This document shows, piece by piece, positions 17,201 to 25,515 of a DNA stretch of 64,000 bases. Made by a program: the position numbers and the translations under genes. Source of the DNA: Balneola sp. Its GTDB lineage: Bacteria > Bacteroidota > Rhodothermia > Balneolales > Balneolaceae. Position 1 is the stretch's first letter; every line of letters starts with the position of its first letter. The notes beneath the pieces are model-generated. The model was not told where the DNA came from and did no database searches. It saw only the letters and a list, made by a program, of their open reading frames with translations. The DNA lies in the NCBI GenBank assembly GCA_017640785.1, contig JAEPPZ010000010.1, positions 107,931 through 171,930 on the forward strand, read 5' to 3'.

Positions 17201-18757
17201 CTTTCGGGAACAGCGGGGACACCAAATTTTGAAGGTTCGTTTAATATTCAGGATCCTGTGCTTTCCGATGTTCGTTTGGATTCCGTATTTGCGGAGTTTA
17301 ATTACAGCCAGGAAAAAGAAAATATCTTTATAAACACAGAGATTCTGGCCGCTAAACAAAAAGCCGCTGATATAGATATCGACTTTCCATTTTCTTACAA
17401 CTTTAAAACATTTGAGCTCAATACGGTAGATGAAAATAAACCCGTATCAGTGGAAGTAAGAACAAGGAACTTCAATCTTGCAGTATTCAATGATTTCGTA
17501 AACAAAGAGTACACCAAAAATCTGAAAGGCTCATTGAATGGAGAATTATCACTGAAAGGAACAGAAGACGAGATCACCACAAACGGCTATTTCGATTTAA
17601 CAAAAACGTCGTTCGAATCTCCGATTGCCGGTATAAAAGTTGATGGAATTAAATCCAGAATAGAGTTTTCCAAGGATAAAATATCACTTAAACAATTATC
17701 GGCTAAAAGTGGAAAAGGAAGTTTTAATGCAAACGGAACTATAGCTCTTGACGGGTTATATCCAACTACGCTTGATATAGAAGCCAAAGCCAATCAGTTC
17801 AAGCTTGCCAATACTGATGAATACAATTTAGTGATAGATCTGGATTCCAGATTAAGTGGTCCTGTATCCACCCCGAAAGCAACCGGTAGATTTGCGGTAA
17901 AAAACGGTTTCATAGTTCTGGACGATTTCGGTGATAAAACGGTGGAGGATGTAACGCTTGAAGGAGAAGAAGCAAATAATGTGAGTTATTATGATTCATT
18001 ATCCATTGAAATGGAGTTTGCGATAGAGCGGAATTTCTTTGTCAGAAACCGGAGATATTTAGATCTGGAAATTGAGATAGAAGGTGATCTGGATGCTCAG
18101 AAAGAAACAAAAGGAGAGTTGTCATTATTCGGTAGTCTCAGAGGTACAAGTGGTTATGTGCGACCATTAGGAAAACGATTTGAGCTGGAAGAAGCAGAAT
18201 TGATATTCAGTGGTCCTCCGGCGAATCCCGACCTGAATGTAAAAAGTGCCTATGTTCCGATATCCAGAAAAGGAGAGCAGGAAGTTACATTATATTATAT
18301 CATTAAGGGAACAGCAGAAGAACCTGAGTATGTTTTTGAAAGTGACCCGCCTATGGAGCAACAGGATATTTACTGCTACACCTTGTTTAATAAACCTTGT
18401 TATGCTTTTGATTCCTGGCAGAATGCATTGGTTCAAAATGGAGGTTCTTCGCCAACAGACTTACTTACAGGAGTTTTACTGGATGAAGTGGAAGCTCTGG
18501 CGACCAGAGAACTCGGAGTGGATGTTGTACAGATCGACAACACCAGAGTGGGGAATGAAACGGGTACGTCCATAAAAACCGGCTGGTATTTAAACGACCG
18601 AACGTTCTTTGCAATTGTAAATGAGATCACCAGTTCTGATCCCAAAACATTATTTATTTTAGAATATGCTCTTTCAAAAACCTGGGATCTGATCATTACA
18701 GAAGGGGAAGATTCCAACCGCCGTGGTATCGATTTCAGATATCAATATGATTATTGA
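14216..18757 (+). CDS. tamB: TamB/DUF490 (AsmA-like) envelope protein
   Basis: A 1513-residue protein with an N-terminal transmembrane helix (LWVILVLFLLLAGLRLSL) that anchors it in the inner membrane and a very long repetitive beta-structure reaching the outer membrane. The C-terminal DUF490/TamB domain is visible (ELSLFGSLRGTSGYVRPLG; ELIFSGPPANPDLNVKSAYV; LLTGVLLDEVEALATREL; IDFRYQYDY). It is thought to form a hydrophobic groove for phospholipid transport with TamA. Starts on the ATG overlapping the tamA stop by one base. Full length for the family. Confidence 0.92.
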   Translation: MSEKSTNIFVKILKGSLWVILVLFLLLAGLRLSLKTKTVQNFAKNKIEEIGNENLTVGFSINEISGDLWKEIRLTGIHIGEADSVAYVDTLYAKYDVLSFLSGTFHIEQITVAEATIHARQTGYTEDSTAVFNVQEIVKPDTTSEESSFQFEIADINIKRSNVSLYSPDLLPDSSVSIQGIEARASFALKEEIEAQLSKLNFEIKEGRLPESISFKASGSYENQQISLQDLVLNTGRSLFKANGFANLQDSVFNSDIKLDPLSTEDVRAYAETEIPKEEVVVGVKVKGDRESIIVELNADADFARNLEATATFNLKEKITLTQFGIRGDNIDFEALTNDSVDVQTGLFQMTMDGVVSQEYEKADITWGFTIEGIRYEEYNFRRFFGSGSLKKGKILANLDVTTSGEENVRANTTIENVFNDTTSWRFGLWLDSFNAQYWAEDAPRTDIRINITGDGNGFELSETPWNFTIANTIRDPRSEEFQRNYGEGFASRTSNPLVIGDEEIKYVYLDASISNDSVKAEGFTRLQTSDINFKAHATEFLSELPSFSYQVSSQSLDISELLMLSDFPTDIDFDVSGKGRGSNPENLVLEGSAKVDTSFVNGAAINVLNGNYTIEKEILKVSEATLNSDIANASFSGRRNISDEKDPENVLSFDLELKNTQPFAELADLEILQAQGRLSADVYENEEGILECKTEFDLQNIVVDELFLASGMTGSGEFVLKEREEGSFEIDIKDPKIYETLLQDIKVTTNSTRTADSLFGSYSIEIQDNVNGRINNAGTYELLTDSMHIAVVMDKLDLITNDNSLKLQNSFNISVKNGEIRTDSLELVSPNGAFLSLAVPYADSVNQQIWFVGENFDFGILQEIIFSERYIDGVLSGRANINKTETTLTGNGNLELQNIEYEGVQADIFSINFDAKNKRIQSNLSLIWDRKEVISGSLDVPLDLSDPEQLSDEFYTQSVNGNLIIRPTSLSRFKSALEKFEITGTEGIISFNGTLSGTAGTPNFEGSFNIQDPVLSDVRLDSVFAEFNYSQEKENIFINTEILAAKQKAADIDIDFPFSYNFKTFELNTVDENKPVSVEVRTRNFNLAVFNDFVNKEYTKNLKGSLNGELSLKGTEDEITTNGYFDLTKTSFESPIAGIKVDGIKSRIEFSKDKISLKQLSAKSGKGSFNANGTIALDGLYPTTLDIEAKANQFKLANTDEYNLVIDLDSRLSGPVSTPKATGRFAVKNGFIVLDDFGDKTVEDVTLEGEEANNVSYYDSLSIEMEFAIERNFFVRNRRYLDLEIEIEGDLDAQKETKGELSLFGSLRGTSGYVRPLGKRFELEEAELIFSGPPANPDLNVKSAYVPISRKGEQEVTLYYIIKGTAEEPEYVFESDPPMEQQDIYCYTLFNKPCYAFDSWQNALVQNGGSSPTDLLTGVLLDEVEALATRELGVDVVQIDNTRVGNETGTSIKTGWYLNDRTFFAIVNEITSSDPKTLFILEYALSKTWDLIITEGEDSNRRGIDFRYQYDY

Positions 18758-18805
18758 TTTTATTTTTTAGTTTTATGTGGAAGCAGAGTTACGAAATGAG
18801 GAAAA

Positions 18806-18869
18806 TGCCACGGAAACACAAAAGCTCAAAATTTCAATTATTAATTCGTGTTTTTGTGTATTAGTGGCA
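18806..18869. repeat. Imperfect inverted repeat after tamB
   Basis: TGCCAC plus ACACAAAA in the left arm pairs with TTTTGTGT and GTGGCA in the right arm across ~28 bases. The composition (CACGGAAACACAAA) is of the palindromic intergenic kind seen elsewhere in the window. It may act as a transcript end for tamAB; no clear T-run follows. Confidence 0.55.
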
Positions 18870-18958
18870 AATAGAAAAAAGTCTTGCTTGCGCAATATAT
18901 GGATATAGAAGCGAGAAGAATAAGTAAAGAGTTACAAAAGAAAAAGATGAGGAAATAA

Positions 18959-19948
18959 TTGAAGAGAATTAAAATATTTAATTTAGTTATTGTGCAACTA
19001 TTTTTGGGATGTACAGCGGCACAGCAAGTAAATTGGGACTTTGGAGAGAAGCTACTATTTGTAGAAGGTAACGAATTGTTAGCGGGGTCTTTTGGAGATA
19101 TTGTTTTGTTAAATGGTGAGAAAAATCAAAGAATAAAAATAACTCATGATCGAATTTATGATGAATCACCTTTTTTGATAAATGATTCTACAGTAGTTTT
19201 TTTATCAAAAAGAGAGAATCCTGGTGTTTATGGAGGGTTGACCAAACAAAGTTTTATCTATGCTGTTGTATTTGATAAAGATATCGAGAAGGAAATAAAT
19301 AAATCAAAACCTAAAAAGATTGAGACGGATGATAGTCCAAGCTCATTGTTATGGGCTAGTAAGGATTATTTTATTACTAGTAATTTTAATCTAGACATTG
19401 AAAATAGATATGAAATAATCAAACAAGGTTATTTGAAAAGAGACTTAGATACATTATCAAATAAAATTGGAATAAGTTCGCCTGGCCTTTTTTACATATA
19501 CAGTAATGAAGATGAAACTAATTTTGATCGATTTATTTTGTCTCATTCATATCTTTATGGTGTATCAATACATATGAAGGATGAAAAAAAGCTATTAGAA
19601 CCATTAATTGGAAAGGAGGATGAATTTCTTGGAATATTAAGAAGGGCAGATTGCATAGTAGGAAGTTTTAAAACTAAAAATGAGTTTTTTGTGAATTGCA
19701 GAATTTATAAGGAAAAGAAATCGAAAATATTTCTTTATGACATCGAAAATGATTCTTTAACTTCAATTTTACAATCAGATACTTTGAGAATTCAAACACC
19801 AGTTTATAAAGATGATAATCTATATTTCATATCAAATCTTTATTATGATAAGGACGACGAAAATATTTGGAAGTACGATTTGAAGGAGAATACTTTGACA
19901 AAAATTACAAACTCGAAAACACAGAAGAGCGACCTTCAAGTTTATTGA
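18959..19948 (+). CDS. Lipoprotein with TolB-like beta-propeller repeats
   Basis: A 329-residue protein. Start is the TTG at 18959, directly after an in-frame TAA and with GATGAGG upstream as a candidate ribosome-binding site. Lipobox LFLGCTA at residues ~14-20. The mature part contains repeated four-strand motifs typical of TolB/WD40-like propellers (RIKITHDRIYDESPFLINDSTVV; TPVYKDDNLYFISNLYYDKDDENIWKYDL). No enzymatic motif. Codon usage is AT-rich relative to tamAB, and the gene stands alone between hairpins. Confidence 0.65.
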   Translation: MKRIKIFNLVIVQLFLGCTAAQQVNWDFGEKLLFVEGNELLAGSFGDIVLLNGEKNQRIKITHDRIYDESPFLINDSTVVFLSKRENPGVYGGLTKQSFIYAVVFDKDIEKEINKSKPKKIETDDSPSSLLWASKDYFITSNFNLDIENRYEIIKQGYLKRDLDTLSNKIGISSPGLFYIYSNEDETNFDRFILSHSYLYGVSIHMKDEKKLLEPLIGKEDEFLGILRRADCIVGSFKTKNEFFVNCRIYKEKKSKIFLYDIENDSLTSILQSDTLRIQTPVYKDDNLYFISNLYYDKDDENIWKYDLKENTLTKITNSKTQKSDLQVY

Positions 19949-19990
19949 TAATTTTGTATTGTGGAAGTCAGAGACTTCTGTTTATTGTTA

Positions 19991-20026
19991 CTTTTAAGTC
20001 TCCGCTATTCGCTAAAGACTTAAAAG
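19991..20026. terminator. Hairpin between convergent genes
   Basis: Perfect 11-bp arms CTTTTAAGTCT and AGACTTAAAAG with a 14-base loop, between the propeller lipoprotein and the leftward small zinc-ribbon gene. A second imperfect hairpin (AATTAGAATAATTC ... AGAATTATTAATT) follows at 20042-20077. The arm AAAGACTTAAAAG also occurs alone at about 5911-5923. Confidence 0.65.
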
Positions 20027-20076
20027 ATCTTATGGCAAAGAATTAGAATAATTCTTAATCCTTCATTCTAGAATTA

Positions 20077-20262
20077 TTAATTCCCAAAAGCACAGCTTTC
20101 ACCACGGCAGCATTCTTCGGTATTTATTCCACAATTTGAACATTGCCCGTGACCATGAACCCATATCAGTTCAGCTTCATGACCGCAGTACAAACAACGG
20201 GTTTTGCTTGTCGAGGCTTTTTGTGAGTTTTTTTCAGCTAATGTACGGGATGAGTTTTCCAT
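20077..20262 (-). CDS. Small zinc-ribbon-like protein
   Basis: A 61-residue protein with seven cysteines after residue 22, paired as CLYC and CSNC followed by ECCRGESC, which fits a zinc ribbon plus a Cys-rich tail. The basic, Ser-rich first 20 residues look disordered. It lies five bases downstream of the broken metallo-beta-lactamase-fold gene and is probably in the same transcript. Similar small Cys-rich proteins are annotated as hypothetical. Function unknown. Confidence 0.6.
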   Translation of the reverse strand: MENSSRTLAEKNSQKASTSKTRCLYCGHEAELIWVHGHGQCSNCGINTEECCRGESCAFGN

Positions 20263-20267
20263 AACAA

Positions 20268-21055
20268 TTATCGGTCATAAGATGATGACAGCTCTTCGTA
20301 TGCAGCCTCAATGTTTCTGCTCAGCGTTAATCCCCAACCCGGTGCTTTAAATACTTCGAAACCCGGAATCACTTCAGCTTTAGCTATTTCTTCTTTGCTC
20401 TTGCCTTCGTTGATCCCTTTTTGAGTGTATTCCAAAAGCGCTTCGAGGAAATTACTTTTCAGGATCAGATCGTCTTTGTTTCCGGTAATTCCGAATTCAG
20501 AATTTCCATGTCCATAGATGTAAATGGTATCATTTTCTAACTCCTCAACGGTTTTACGCAGAACCTGGATCCAGTTGGTAATATTGGCACCGCCATTGGT
20601 GTCAATAAAAGGATATGCTCTATTAAACATAAGATCTCCCATGTGAGCAACATTAGCTTTCTCGAAATACACTACTGAATCTCCGCCGATCTTTTCTGGA
20701 GGTCCGGAACATTCTGATGCGCCACGATGTGCTTTGCAAAACCTTTGAAGACGGGATTTCCTGCTGTATGATCTCCATGATGATGAGTATTGATCAGGTA
20801 ATCCATCACATGATCTGTCTTTTCTTTTAAGCCATCCAAACAAGTTTGTGCTGAGTTTGGAAACTGAGAATCCACAGCTACCAGTGAATTATCTGTAGCC
20901 AGCCAACCGATAGTTCCGCCTCTGCCTACAAATGTGCCTACATTCCGGCGCAGAGTTGTAAATGGTGTTTGAAGTAAAAAAGCCAGTTTCTGAATAGGAA
21001 GCATAGTAGCTGCGCCCATCATTGCCGAGCGGAGCAAAAAGTCTTTTCTGTTCAT
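20268..21055 (-). pseudogene. Metallo-beta-lactamase-fold hydrolase, internally deleted and frameshifted
   Basis: The 5' part (21055 to ~20690) encodes a Tat-like leader (MNRKDFLLRSAMMGAATML), a propeller-free MBL domain start (TIGWLATDNSLVAVDSQFPN) and the metal motif INTHHHGDHTAGNP. The frame then ends after VAHQNVPDLQK. The 3' part resumes in another frame with GGDSVVYFEKANVAHMGDLMF and runs to 20268 (YGHGNSEFGITGN). In intact relatives about 40-60 residues separate these blocks, including the third metal His before GGD. One deletion that removed them and changed frame explains the break. Enzyme activity is unlikely. Confidence 0.75.
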
Positions 21056-21070
21056 AAGAATATCGTTTGG

Positions 21071-21727
21071 TTAGTCTAAAGCCAGATACCTTCCACGACG
21101 ATGATTCACAGCCAGAATCAGGTTGAGAAAGACTGACGCTAACACAGAATAAACAATAGCCATCACATCTACCAGAAAAATTGCACCTACGATGATGATT
21201 ACATCCACACACATTTGAAACCGGCCGGCATTGATATCATGAAATTTCTGCAGGTAAATAGAAACGATATTCAATCCGCCTAAACTGGCTTTATGTCGGA
21301 ACAGCATTAGTAAGCCGGTGCCAATTAAAAAGCCTCCAAGTGCAGCTGCGTAAATCGGATTTATATCTCCAAATTCAAAAACTAAAGGAACATAATCTGA
21401 GCAAAGAGAAACCAAAAAAACAGTGACAAAAGTTTTGAGGGTGAACTTCCATCCAAGCTTCCATAAAGCGAGACCATAAAAAGGAATGTTGATCATAAAG
21501 AAAACTTCACCAAAAGAAAATCCGGTTGCATACTGAGTAAGGAAAGCAACTCCGGCCGTTCCTCCGATCAAAAAATTCATTTCTGAAAACAAAGCGATCC
21601 CAAAAGAAAGAAGTACCGAAGCTACCGAAATAGCCATCAGATCTTCTAACAAAGTATGTTCACGGATAGAAGGATCGATGCCTTCTTCAATAAGTTGTTC
21701 AGTGATCTTGTCGTTAGGAGGAGCCAT
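21071..21727 (-). CDS. YitT/DUF161-family membrane protein
   Basis: A 218-residue protein with about five transmembrane helices and the YitT signatures: FLIGGTAGVAFL, FINIPFYGLALWKLG-type segment (MINIPFYGLALWKLGW) and KASLGGLNIVSIYLQ. The DUF2179 cytoplasmic tail of larger members is absent. Transport role suspected in the family but unproven. It sits 15 bp upstream of the broken hydrolase, on the same strand. Confidence 0.85.
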   Translation of the reverse strand: MAPPNDKITEQLIEEGIDPSIREHTLLEDLMAISVASVLLSFGIALFSEMNFLIGGTAGVAFLTQYATGFSFGEVFFMINIPFYGLALWKLGWKFTLKTFVTVFLVSLCSDYVPLVFEFGDINPIYAAALGGFLIGTGLLMLFRHKASLGGLNIVSIYLQKFHDINAGRFQMCVDVIIIVGAIFLVDVMAIVYSVLASVFLNLILAVNHRRGRYLALD

Positions 21728-21922
21728 TACTCTTGATGTTTTGTGAGCATTAAAGTTAAGGCTTATTTGCGTCTGAATTAACCCCGGCTAACAAGTTTTA
21801 TGTTATAAGACAGATAGTCTTTGTTGATGATTTGAATATAATCTTGAAGAGTGTAAGCCACGAAATCACCAAAACACAAAAGATAGGTTTTGTAATTTGA
21901 AATTTGTCTTTTGGTATTTGGC

Positions 21923-22846
21923 TTAGCCCGAAGGTCCACCTGTTTCAGGTTTTCCCTCCTTAGGATTATTAAAAACACGGATGGTTGGATATGCCAAATC
22001 AATAGAATCATTTTCTGAAAATTCATCCAGAGCTCGCTCCCAGATTGCCTGAGCACTTCCGCGTCTACGTCTCGGATCCGTTAAATAGCGTATGGATAAC
22101 ATCACTCCGCTGTCTTTTACATTGGTATAAACGATGGGGGTGAGATAGCGGTATTCAATGAGATAAGATTTCGCCGCTCTTTTTATTTGTTCCTTTGCTT
22201 GCTCAATAAAATCTTTGGATTCTTCCTCAGCGATCGTGCTCAGAATTTCCTTTGCTTTCTTCCAGTCGCTCTCAAATGTGACCATAATTCCAATTTCATT
22301 CCAGATAAACTGGAAGTCGCTGGTGTAATTTGCAAGCTGTTCTGTGAAAACGGTATGGTTGGGAATATGAATTACCCGACCGGTACTTTGGTCGGCATCC
22401 ACCCAGTTGCCAATTTCAAGTATGGTAAATTTAAACGGACGAATATCGATCACATCACCTTTAGATTTACCCAATTCTATTCTGTCGCCGACATCAAATG
22501 GTTTTCTCCAGATGATGAATAACCACGCTGCAAGGTCTGTAACGGGGTCTTTTAGGGCAATCGCTAATCCGGCTGAAAGTAACCCGAAATAGGTTGAGAG
22601 ATTACCTAAAGCACTAAACCAGATCTGAGCAATAAGAATTATTCCGATAAATGCAGAAATATAGGTAAGGTTTTTTCTCCATTTATAAGTAGTGCGCTTA
22701 CTCTCTACATTTTTATGTACAACACGGAGTGTTAAAGAACGAATGAGCCATAAAATGAATATAACTACAAGCGTTTTAAGGATTTGGCTTGTGAGAACCG
22801 GTGAGCTTTGAAAAAAATCTGCTATGCTGTTAAAAAATTTTTCCAT
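21923..22846 (-). CDS. Small-conductance mechanosensitive channel (MscS family)
   Basis: A 307-residue channel with N-terminal membrane helices (LKTLVVIFILWLIRSLTLRV; YISAFIGIILIAQIWFSAL) and the pore helix LSTYFGLLSAGLAIALKDPV with Gly/Ala packing residues, then the beta domain IWRKPFDVGDRIELGKSKGDVIDI and RVIHIPNHTVF. The C-terminal alpha/beta domain includes RYLTDPRRRRGSAQAIWERA. It releases solutes on hypo-osmotic shock. The monocistronic gene is divergent from secG. Confidence 0.9.
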   Translation of the reverse strand: MEKFFNSIADFFQSSPVLTSQILKTLVVIFILWLIRSLTLRVVHKNVESKRTTYKWRKNLTYISAFIGIILIAQIWFSALGNLSTYFGLLSAGLAIALKDPVTDLAAWLFIIWRKPFDVGDRIELGKSKGDVIDIRPFKFTILEIGNWVDADQSTGRVIHIPNHTVFTEQLANYTSDFQFIWNEIGIMVTFESDWKKAKEILSTIAEEESKDFIEQAKEQIKRAAKSYLIEYRYLTPIVYTNVKDSGVMLSIRYLTDPRRRRGSAQAIWERALDEFSENDSIDLAYPTIRVFNNPKEGKPETGGPSG

Positions 22847-22941
22847 GAATGGATAATAACCTTATCAAATGACAGTTACATGCTTGGGATAATATAGAAA
22901 TTTGAATATCTTTAATGCTCTGAAAAATTTAAGATTTTATC

Positions 22942-23340
22942 ATGCTATATAACATTTTAGTTGCAGTAATAACTATCATCTGCGCACTTTTAATATTAGT
23001 TGTTTTATTACAGAATGGTCAAGGATCCGGTTTATCCGGAATTAGCGGCGGCGGTGGGGGCGGTGGCGCTCTCGGTGGAAACTCAGGTTTAGGAGCCCGC
23101 AGAACTGCTGATTTGCTTTCTAAAGCGACTGGAATTTTCGGAGGTGCTTTTTTGGTTCTCTGTATTCTTGCTAATTTTGCTATTGATCGTACAGGAGACG
23201 GACCAACTCGTAGTATCCTTCAGGATGGTGGAGCTCCGGTTCAGGATCTGAACGCACCTTCTCAAACTCAATCAGCGGTTCCTATTCAGAGTAATGATGC
23301 CGGAAGTTCTGATGATTCAGGAGAAGAAGGGGATAACTAA
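22942..23340 (+). CDS. secG: Protein-export membrane protein SecG
   Basis: A 132-residue SecG: transmembrane helix 1 (ILVAVITIICALLILVVLLQ), then the family's NGQGSGLSG and Gly-rich loop (residues ~30-50), then RTADLLSKATGIFGGAFLVL leading into helix 2. An acidic, Ser/Asp-rich tail follows. SecG assists SecYEG/SecA translocation at the inner membrane. ATG start is preceded by a short upstream region shared with the divergent mscS gene. Confidence 0.95.
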   Translation: MLYNILVAVITIICALLILVVLLQNGQGSGLSGISGGGGGGGALGGNSGLGARRTADLLSKATGIFGGAFLVLCILANFAIDRTGDGPTRSILQDGGAPVQDLNAPSQTQSAVPIQSNDAGSSDDSGEEGDN

Positions 23341-23368
23341 TATTTAGTGTTCCTTTTTGAAAGAATTT

Positions 23369-23400
23369 AAAGCCCTGCTCGAAAAAGTAAGGGCTTTTTT
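23369..23400 (+). terminator. secG terminator
   Basis: Arms AAAGCCCT (23369-23376) and AGGGCTTT (23390-23397) with a 13-base loop, followed by T residues. It ends exactly where the displaced mnmE stop codon begins, which shows that secG and mnmE were convergent neighbours before the element came in. Confidence 0.88.
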
Positions 23401-23417
23401 TATTTCCCGATACAAAA
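23400..23417 (-). pseudogene. Displaced 3' end of mnmE / attL of the element
   Basis: On the minus strand this reads TTT TGT ATC GGG AAA TAA, that is Phe-Cys-Ile-Gly-Lys-stop. MnmE proteins universally end in (F)C(I)GK because the C-terminal Cys is part of the active site. The resident mnmE 6.6 kb away already ends this way, so this orphan end is the pre-insertion gene terminus. The shared core with the other end is CCGATACAAAA (11 bases, plus strand). Confidence 0.88.
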
Positions 23418-23840
23418 AGTAAAGTAATTTACATAAGTACATATAAATCATATTTATACAATGCAGTAATGATGGGTAAAATCTACAATTAGCAACAATT
23501 ATCAATAAAGTTGCTTGTTTTTCAGAGGATCTGACTCTACCAAATTGTTAAAATCCCAATCTGTAAGAAAAGAGAATTTACTCTCATATTTGAGAGCATA
23601 GTAACTAAATGTGAAAGCGGATACTAGCATTGACCTACTCTTTGAGAGCTTAAGTTAAGAGGCAGTATTAAGTAGCTAGCTCAATATATTTATTACTCTC
23701 AATTGTGAAACAAGCTACTCAAATTTTATCATACTCAATCAAATCAGAAAGCAGGGTTCTATTTAGGATTGATATGAAAGGTAACCCCCTTGTATAAATC
23801 AGTCTCAGATCCTTTCACATTAAGACTATTGCTTTCATAT
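23418..23840. other. Left intergenic region of the element
   Basis: About 420 AT-rich bases with no gene that I can support in any frame. It holds short motifs that could be recombinase arm sites or an origin (for example AGTAGCTAGCT near 23670, which shares AAGTAGCT or AGTAGCT with the right end near 29994), but none is long enough to be convincing. Nothing else is evident. Confidence 0.5.
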
Positions 23841-24437
23841 TCATTTATAAAGCTCATGTTTAAAAGTGCTTAATGCTTGGTCATGATTTTTCTCATTATA
23901 TTCAAGCTTTCTAAGAATCCTCTTATATCTCTTTGTAGGTTTGCCAGCATAGTGAGTCTTAAAGTGTTTACTGTATAGCTCTTCATATAACTTATCAGAG
24001 CCATGTAAGACCTTGCATACCTTATCAATCATTCTTCCATACTTAGAGTAAGTCTGAGTCTCATACATAGCATTAGGATAAGCATCTCTATGTAGAAAGT
24101 ATTTACCAGCATTGTATAGCTTTCTGCATCTCTTACCAGTCTGAGGACAAACAAAATACCAGATCTTTCCCTTACCTAGATTTGAGTTAATAGATGTTAG
24201 TTCAATTTTGTAATTAATCTCCACATCTTTGTTATAAGTGTAACTGAACTCAGTGTAAGGAGCATCAATTAGGTTAACTGTTAGGTTTATGCTTCCAATT
24301 TCTTGACCGTTTCTGCTCCAAAATAATCTACCTGATCTAAAGCTATCTGGCTCCATATATCCAAACTCCTTTAGCTTAGTAATAGAGACTTGCTTGACCT
24401 CATCAAATAGTGTTGGAAAAGTATACTGTTTTGGCAT
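23841..24437 (-). CDS. Element protein, unknown (Cys-containing)
   Basis: A 198-residue protein whose core has a zinc-ribbon-like fragment (WYFVCPQTGKRCRKLY) followed by a basic helical tail rich in Lys and Arg (KPTKRYKRILRKLEYNEKN). No signal peptide or membrane helix. It reads as a nucleic-acid-binding accessory protein of the element, but I do not recognise the family. Transcribed away from the neighbouring 293-residue gene, from a shared ~165-bp region. Confidence 0.65.
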   Translation of the reverse strand: MPKQYTFPTLFDEVKQVSITKLKEFGYMEPDSFRSGRLFWSRNGQEIGSINLTVNLIDAPYTEFSYTYNKDVEINYKIELTSINSNLGKGKIWYFVCPQTGKRCRKLYNAGKYFLHRDAYPNAMYETQTYSKYGRMIDKVCKVLHGSDKLYEELYSKHFKTHYAGKPTKRYKRILRKLEYNEKNHDQALSTFKHELYK

Positions 24438-24457
24438 TTGATTAGACTTGATAAAAA

Positions 24458-24469
24458 TTGATTAATCAA
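24458..24469. promoter_or_regulatory. Palindrome TTGATTAATCAA, candidate operator
   Basis: A perfect 12-bp palindrome 20 bases upstream of the ATG of the leftward 198-residue gene and within the divergent promoter region. The surrounding TTGATTAG and TTGATAAAAATTG are partial copies, which suggests a regulator-binding cluster. AT-richness makes a chance match possible. Confidence 0.4.
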
Positions 24470-24601
24470 AATTGAAACCTAAATTATTAGAGAATTTTGT
24501 TCAGGTTTTTTGAATCAAATTACAAGATTGCCCATTCACTAATATAATATTGCAAATAAATTCATTATAATTTAGCTTAAATAATTGAAATAAATAAAAG
24601 T

Positions 24602-25483
24602 ATGCCAAGTCAGGAAAAATTAAAAATTAAGTTTGGGGGAAAAGCTAATACTGTTAATGCTACAACATATCTTAATAGTCTTTCAAGCTTTGTTACAATC
24701 GCAGAAGAGGTCAATAAAAATCTAAATAATCAGGAGAAGATATCTATAAACATTCAAGCACATAAACCAGGGAGTTTTGAGGTTTTTCTTGAGCTTGTTA
24801 CATCTGCTTATGACACTGTAGATGTGATGTTTAATACTGGGGTTACTAATGCTGGAGATTTGTTTAAGATTATAACAGGAGTTTATACTGTTAGGAAATT
24901 CTTGTCTGGGAAAAAGCCAAAGAAAATTGATGAGGTTGAAGCAGGCATAAATATTACTAATAGCAAAGGAAATACTATAACTGTAAATAAAAATACTTAC
25001 AATATCTATAATTCCAATTTTTCAGTTATAGAGGCACTCAATAATAACTTTGAATCTCTAAATAATGACTCTTCTGTTGATAGTTTTGAAATATATGAAA
25101 AGGGAAACAAACCAGTATTTAAAAGTGATAAAAGTGACTTTGGATTCCTTACAGATCAAGAGTTAGAGGAAATTCAAGCTGATGAAAAGTATGTAACAAC
25201 AAGACATTCAATTCGAGTCTTCAAAGTAGTTTTTGAAAAGAAATATACTTGGCAGTTTATTCATAAAGGGGAAAAAATAAACGCTAAAATATTAGATGAA
25301 AAATTTTTAAAAGGAATAGAATCAGGTACTGAGCGGTTCGGTAAAGGGGATATTCTGGAAGTAGAATTAGAAGTTCTTAAAAAATATGATGAAAGTTTGG
25401 GTGCATTTATTAATTCAAAGTACAGTGTTAAAAAAGTTTTCAATCATATTCCAAGATCAAGTCAAGGAGAACTAAACCTTTAA
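24602..25483 (+). CDS. Element cargo protein, unknown
   Basis: A 293-residue soluble protein, the only rightward gene of the element. The N-terminal ~120 residues look folded alpha/beta (LKIKFGGKANTVNATTYLNS; ISINIQAHKPGSFEVFLEL) with a short hydrophobic stretch (TNAGDLFKIITGVYTVRKFL). After it comes a Thr/Asn-rich beta segment (NITNSKGNTITVNKNTYNIY) and a C-terminal beta domain (VFKVVFEKKYTWQFIHKGEKI). No catalytic motif recognised. Position and opposite orientation suggest cargo, possibly defence or stress related, but this is a guess. Confidence 0.65.
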   Translation: MPSQEKLKIKFGGKANTVNATTYLNSLSSFVTIAEEVNKNLNNQEKISINIQAHKPGSFEVFLELVTSAYDTVDVMFNTGVTNAGDLFKIITGVYTVRKFLSGKKPKKIDEVEAGINITNSKGNTITVNKNTYNIYNSNFSVIEALNNNFESLNNDSSVDSFEIYEKGNKPVFKSDKSDFGFLTDQELEEIQADEKYVTTRHSIRVFKVVFEKKYTWQFIHKGEKINAKILDEKFLKGIESGTERFGKGDILEVELEVLKKYDESLGAFINSKYSVKKVFNHIPRSSQGELNL

Positions 25484-25489
25484 AGAAAT

Positions 25490-25515
25490 TTACCGTTATC
25501 TATCGGTAATATTTT
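25490..25515. terminator. Terminator between convergent element genes
   Basis: TTACCG (25490-25495) and CGGTAA (25504-25509) with an 8-base loop and a run of seven T residues on the plus strand. It ends the 293-residue cargo transcript and overlaps the last codons of the leftward replication gene. Confidence 0.75.

Noticed and set aside
20889-21212. 107-residue frame across the broken hydrolase and yitT
   Set aside because: Overlaps two real genes in another frame and has no recognisable domain.
21778-22056. 92-residue frame at the mscS 3' end
   Set aside because: Overlaps the C-terminus of the channel gene in another frame.
23089-23271. Antisense frame in secG
   Set aside because: Pure shadow of a recognised gene.
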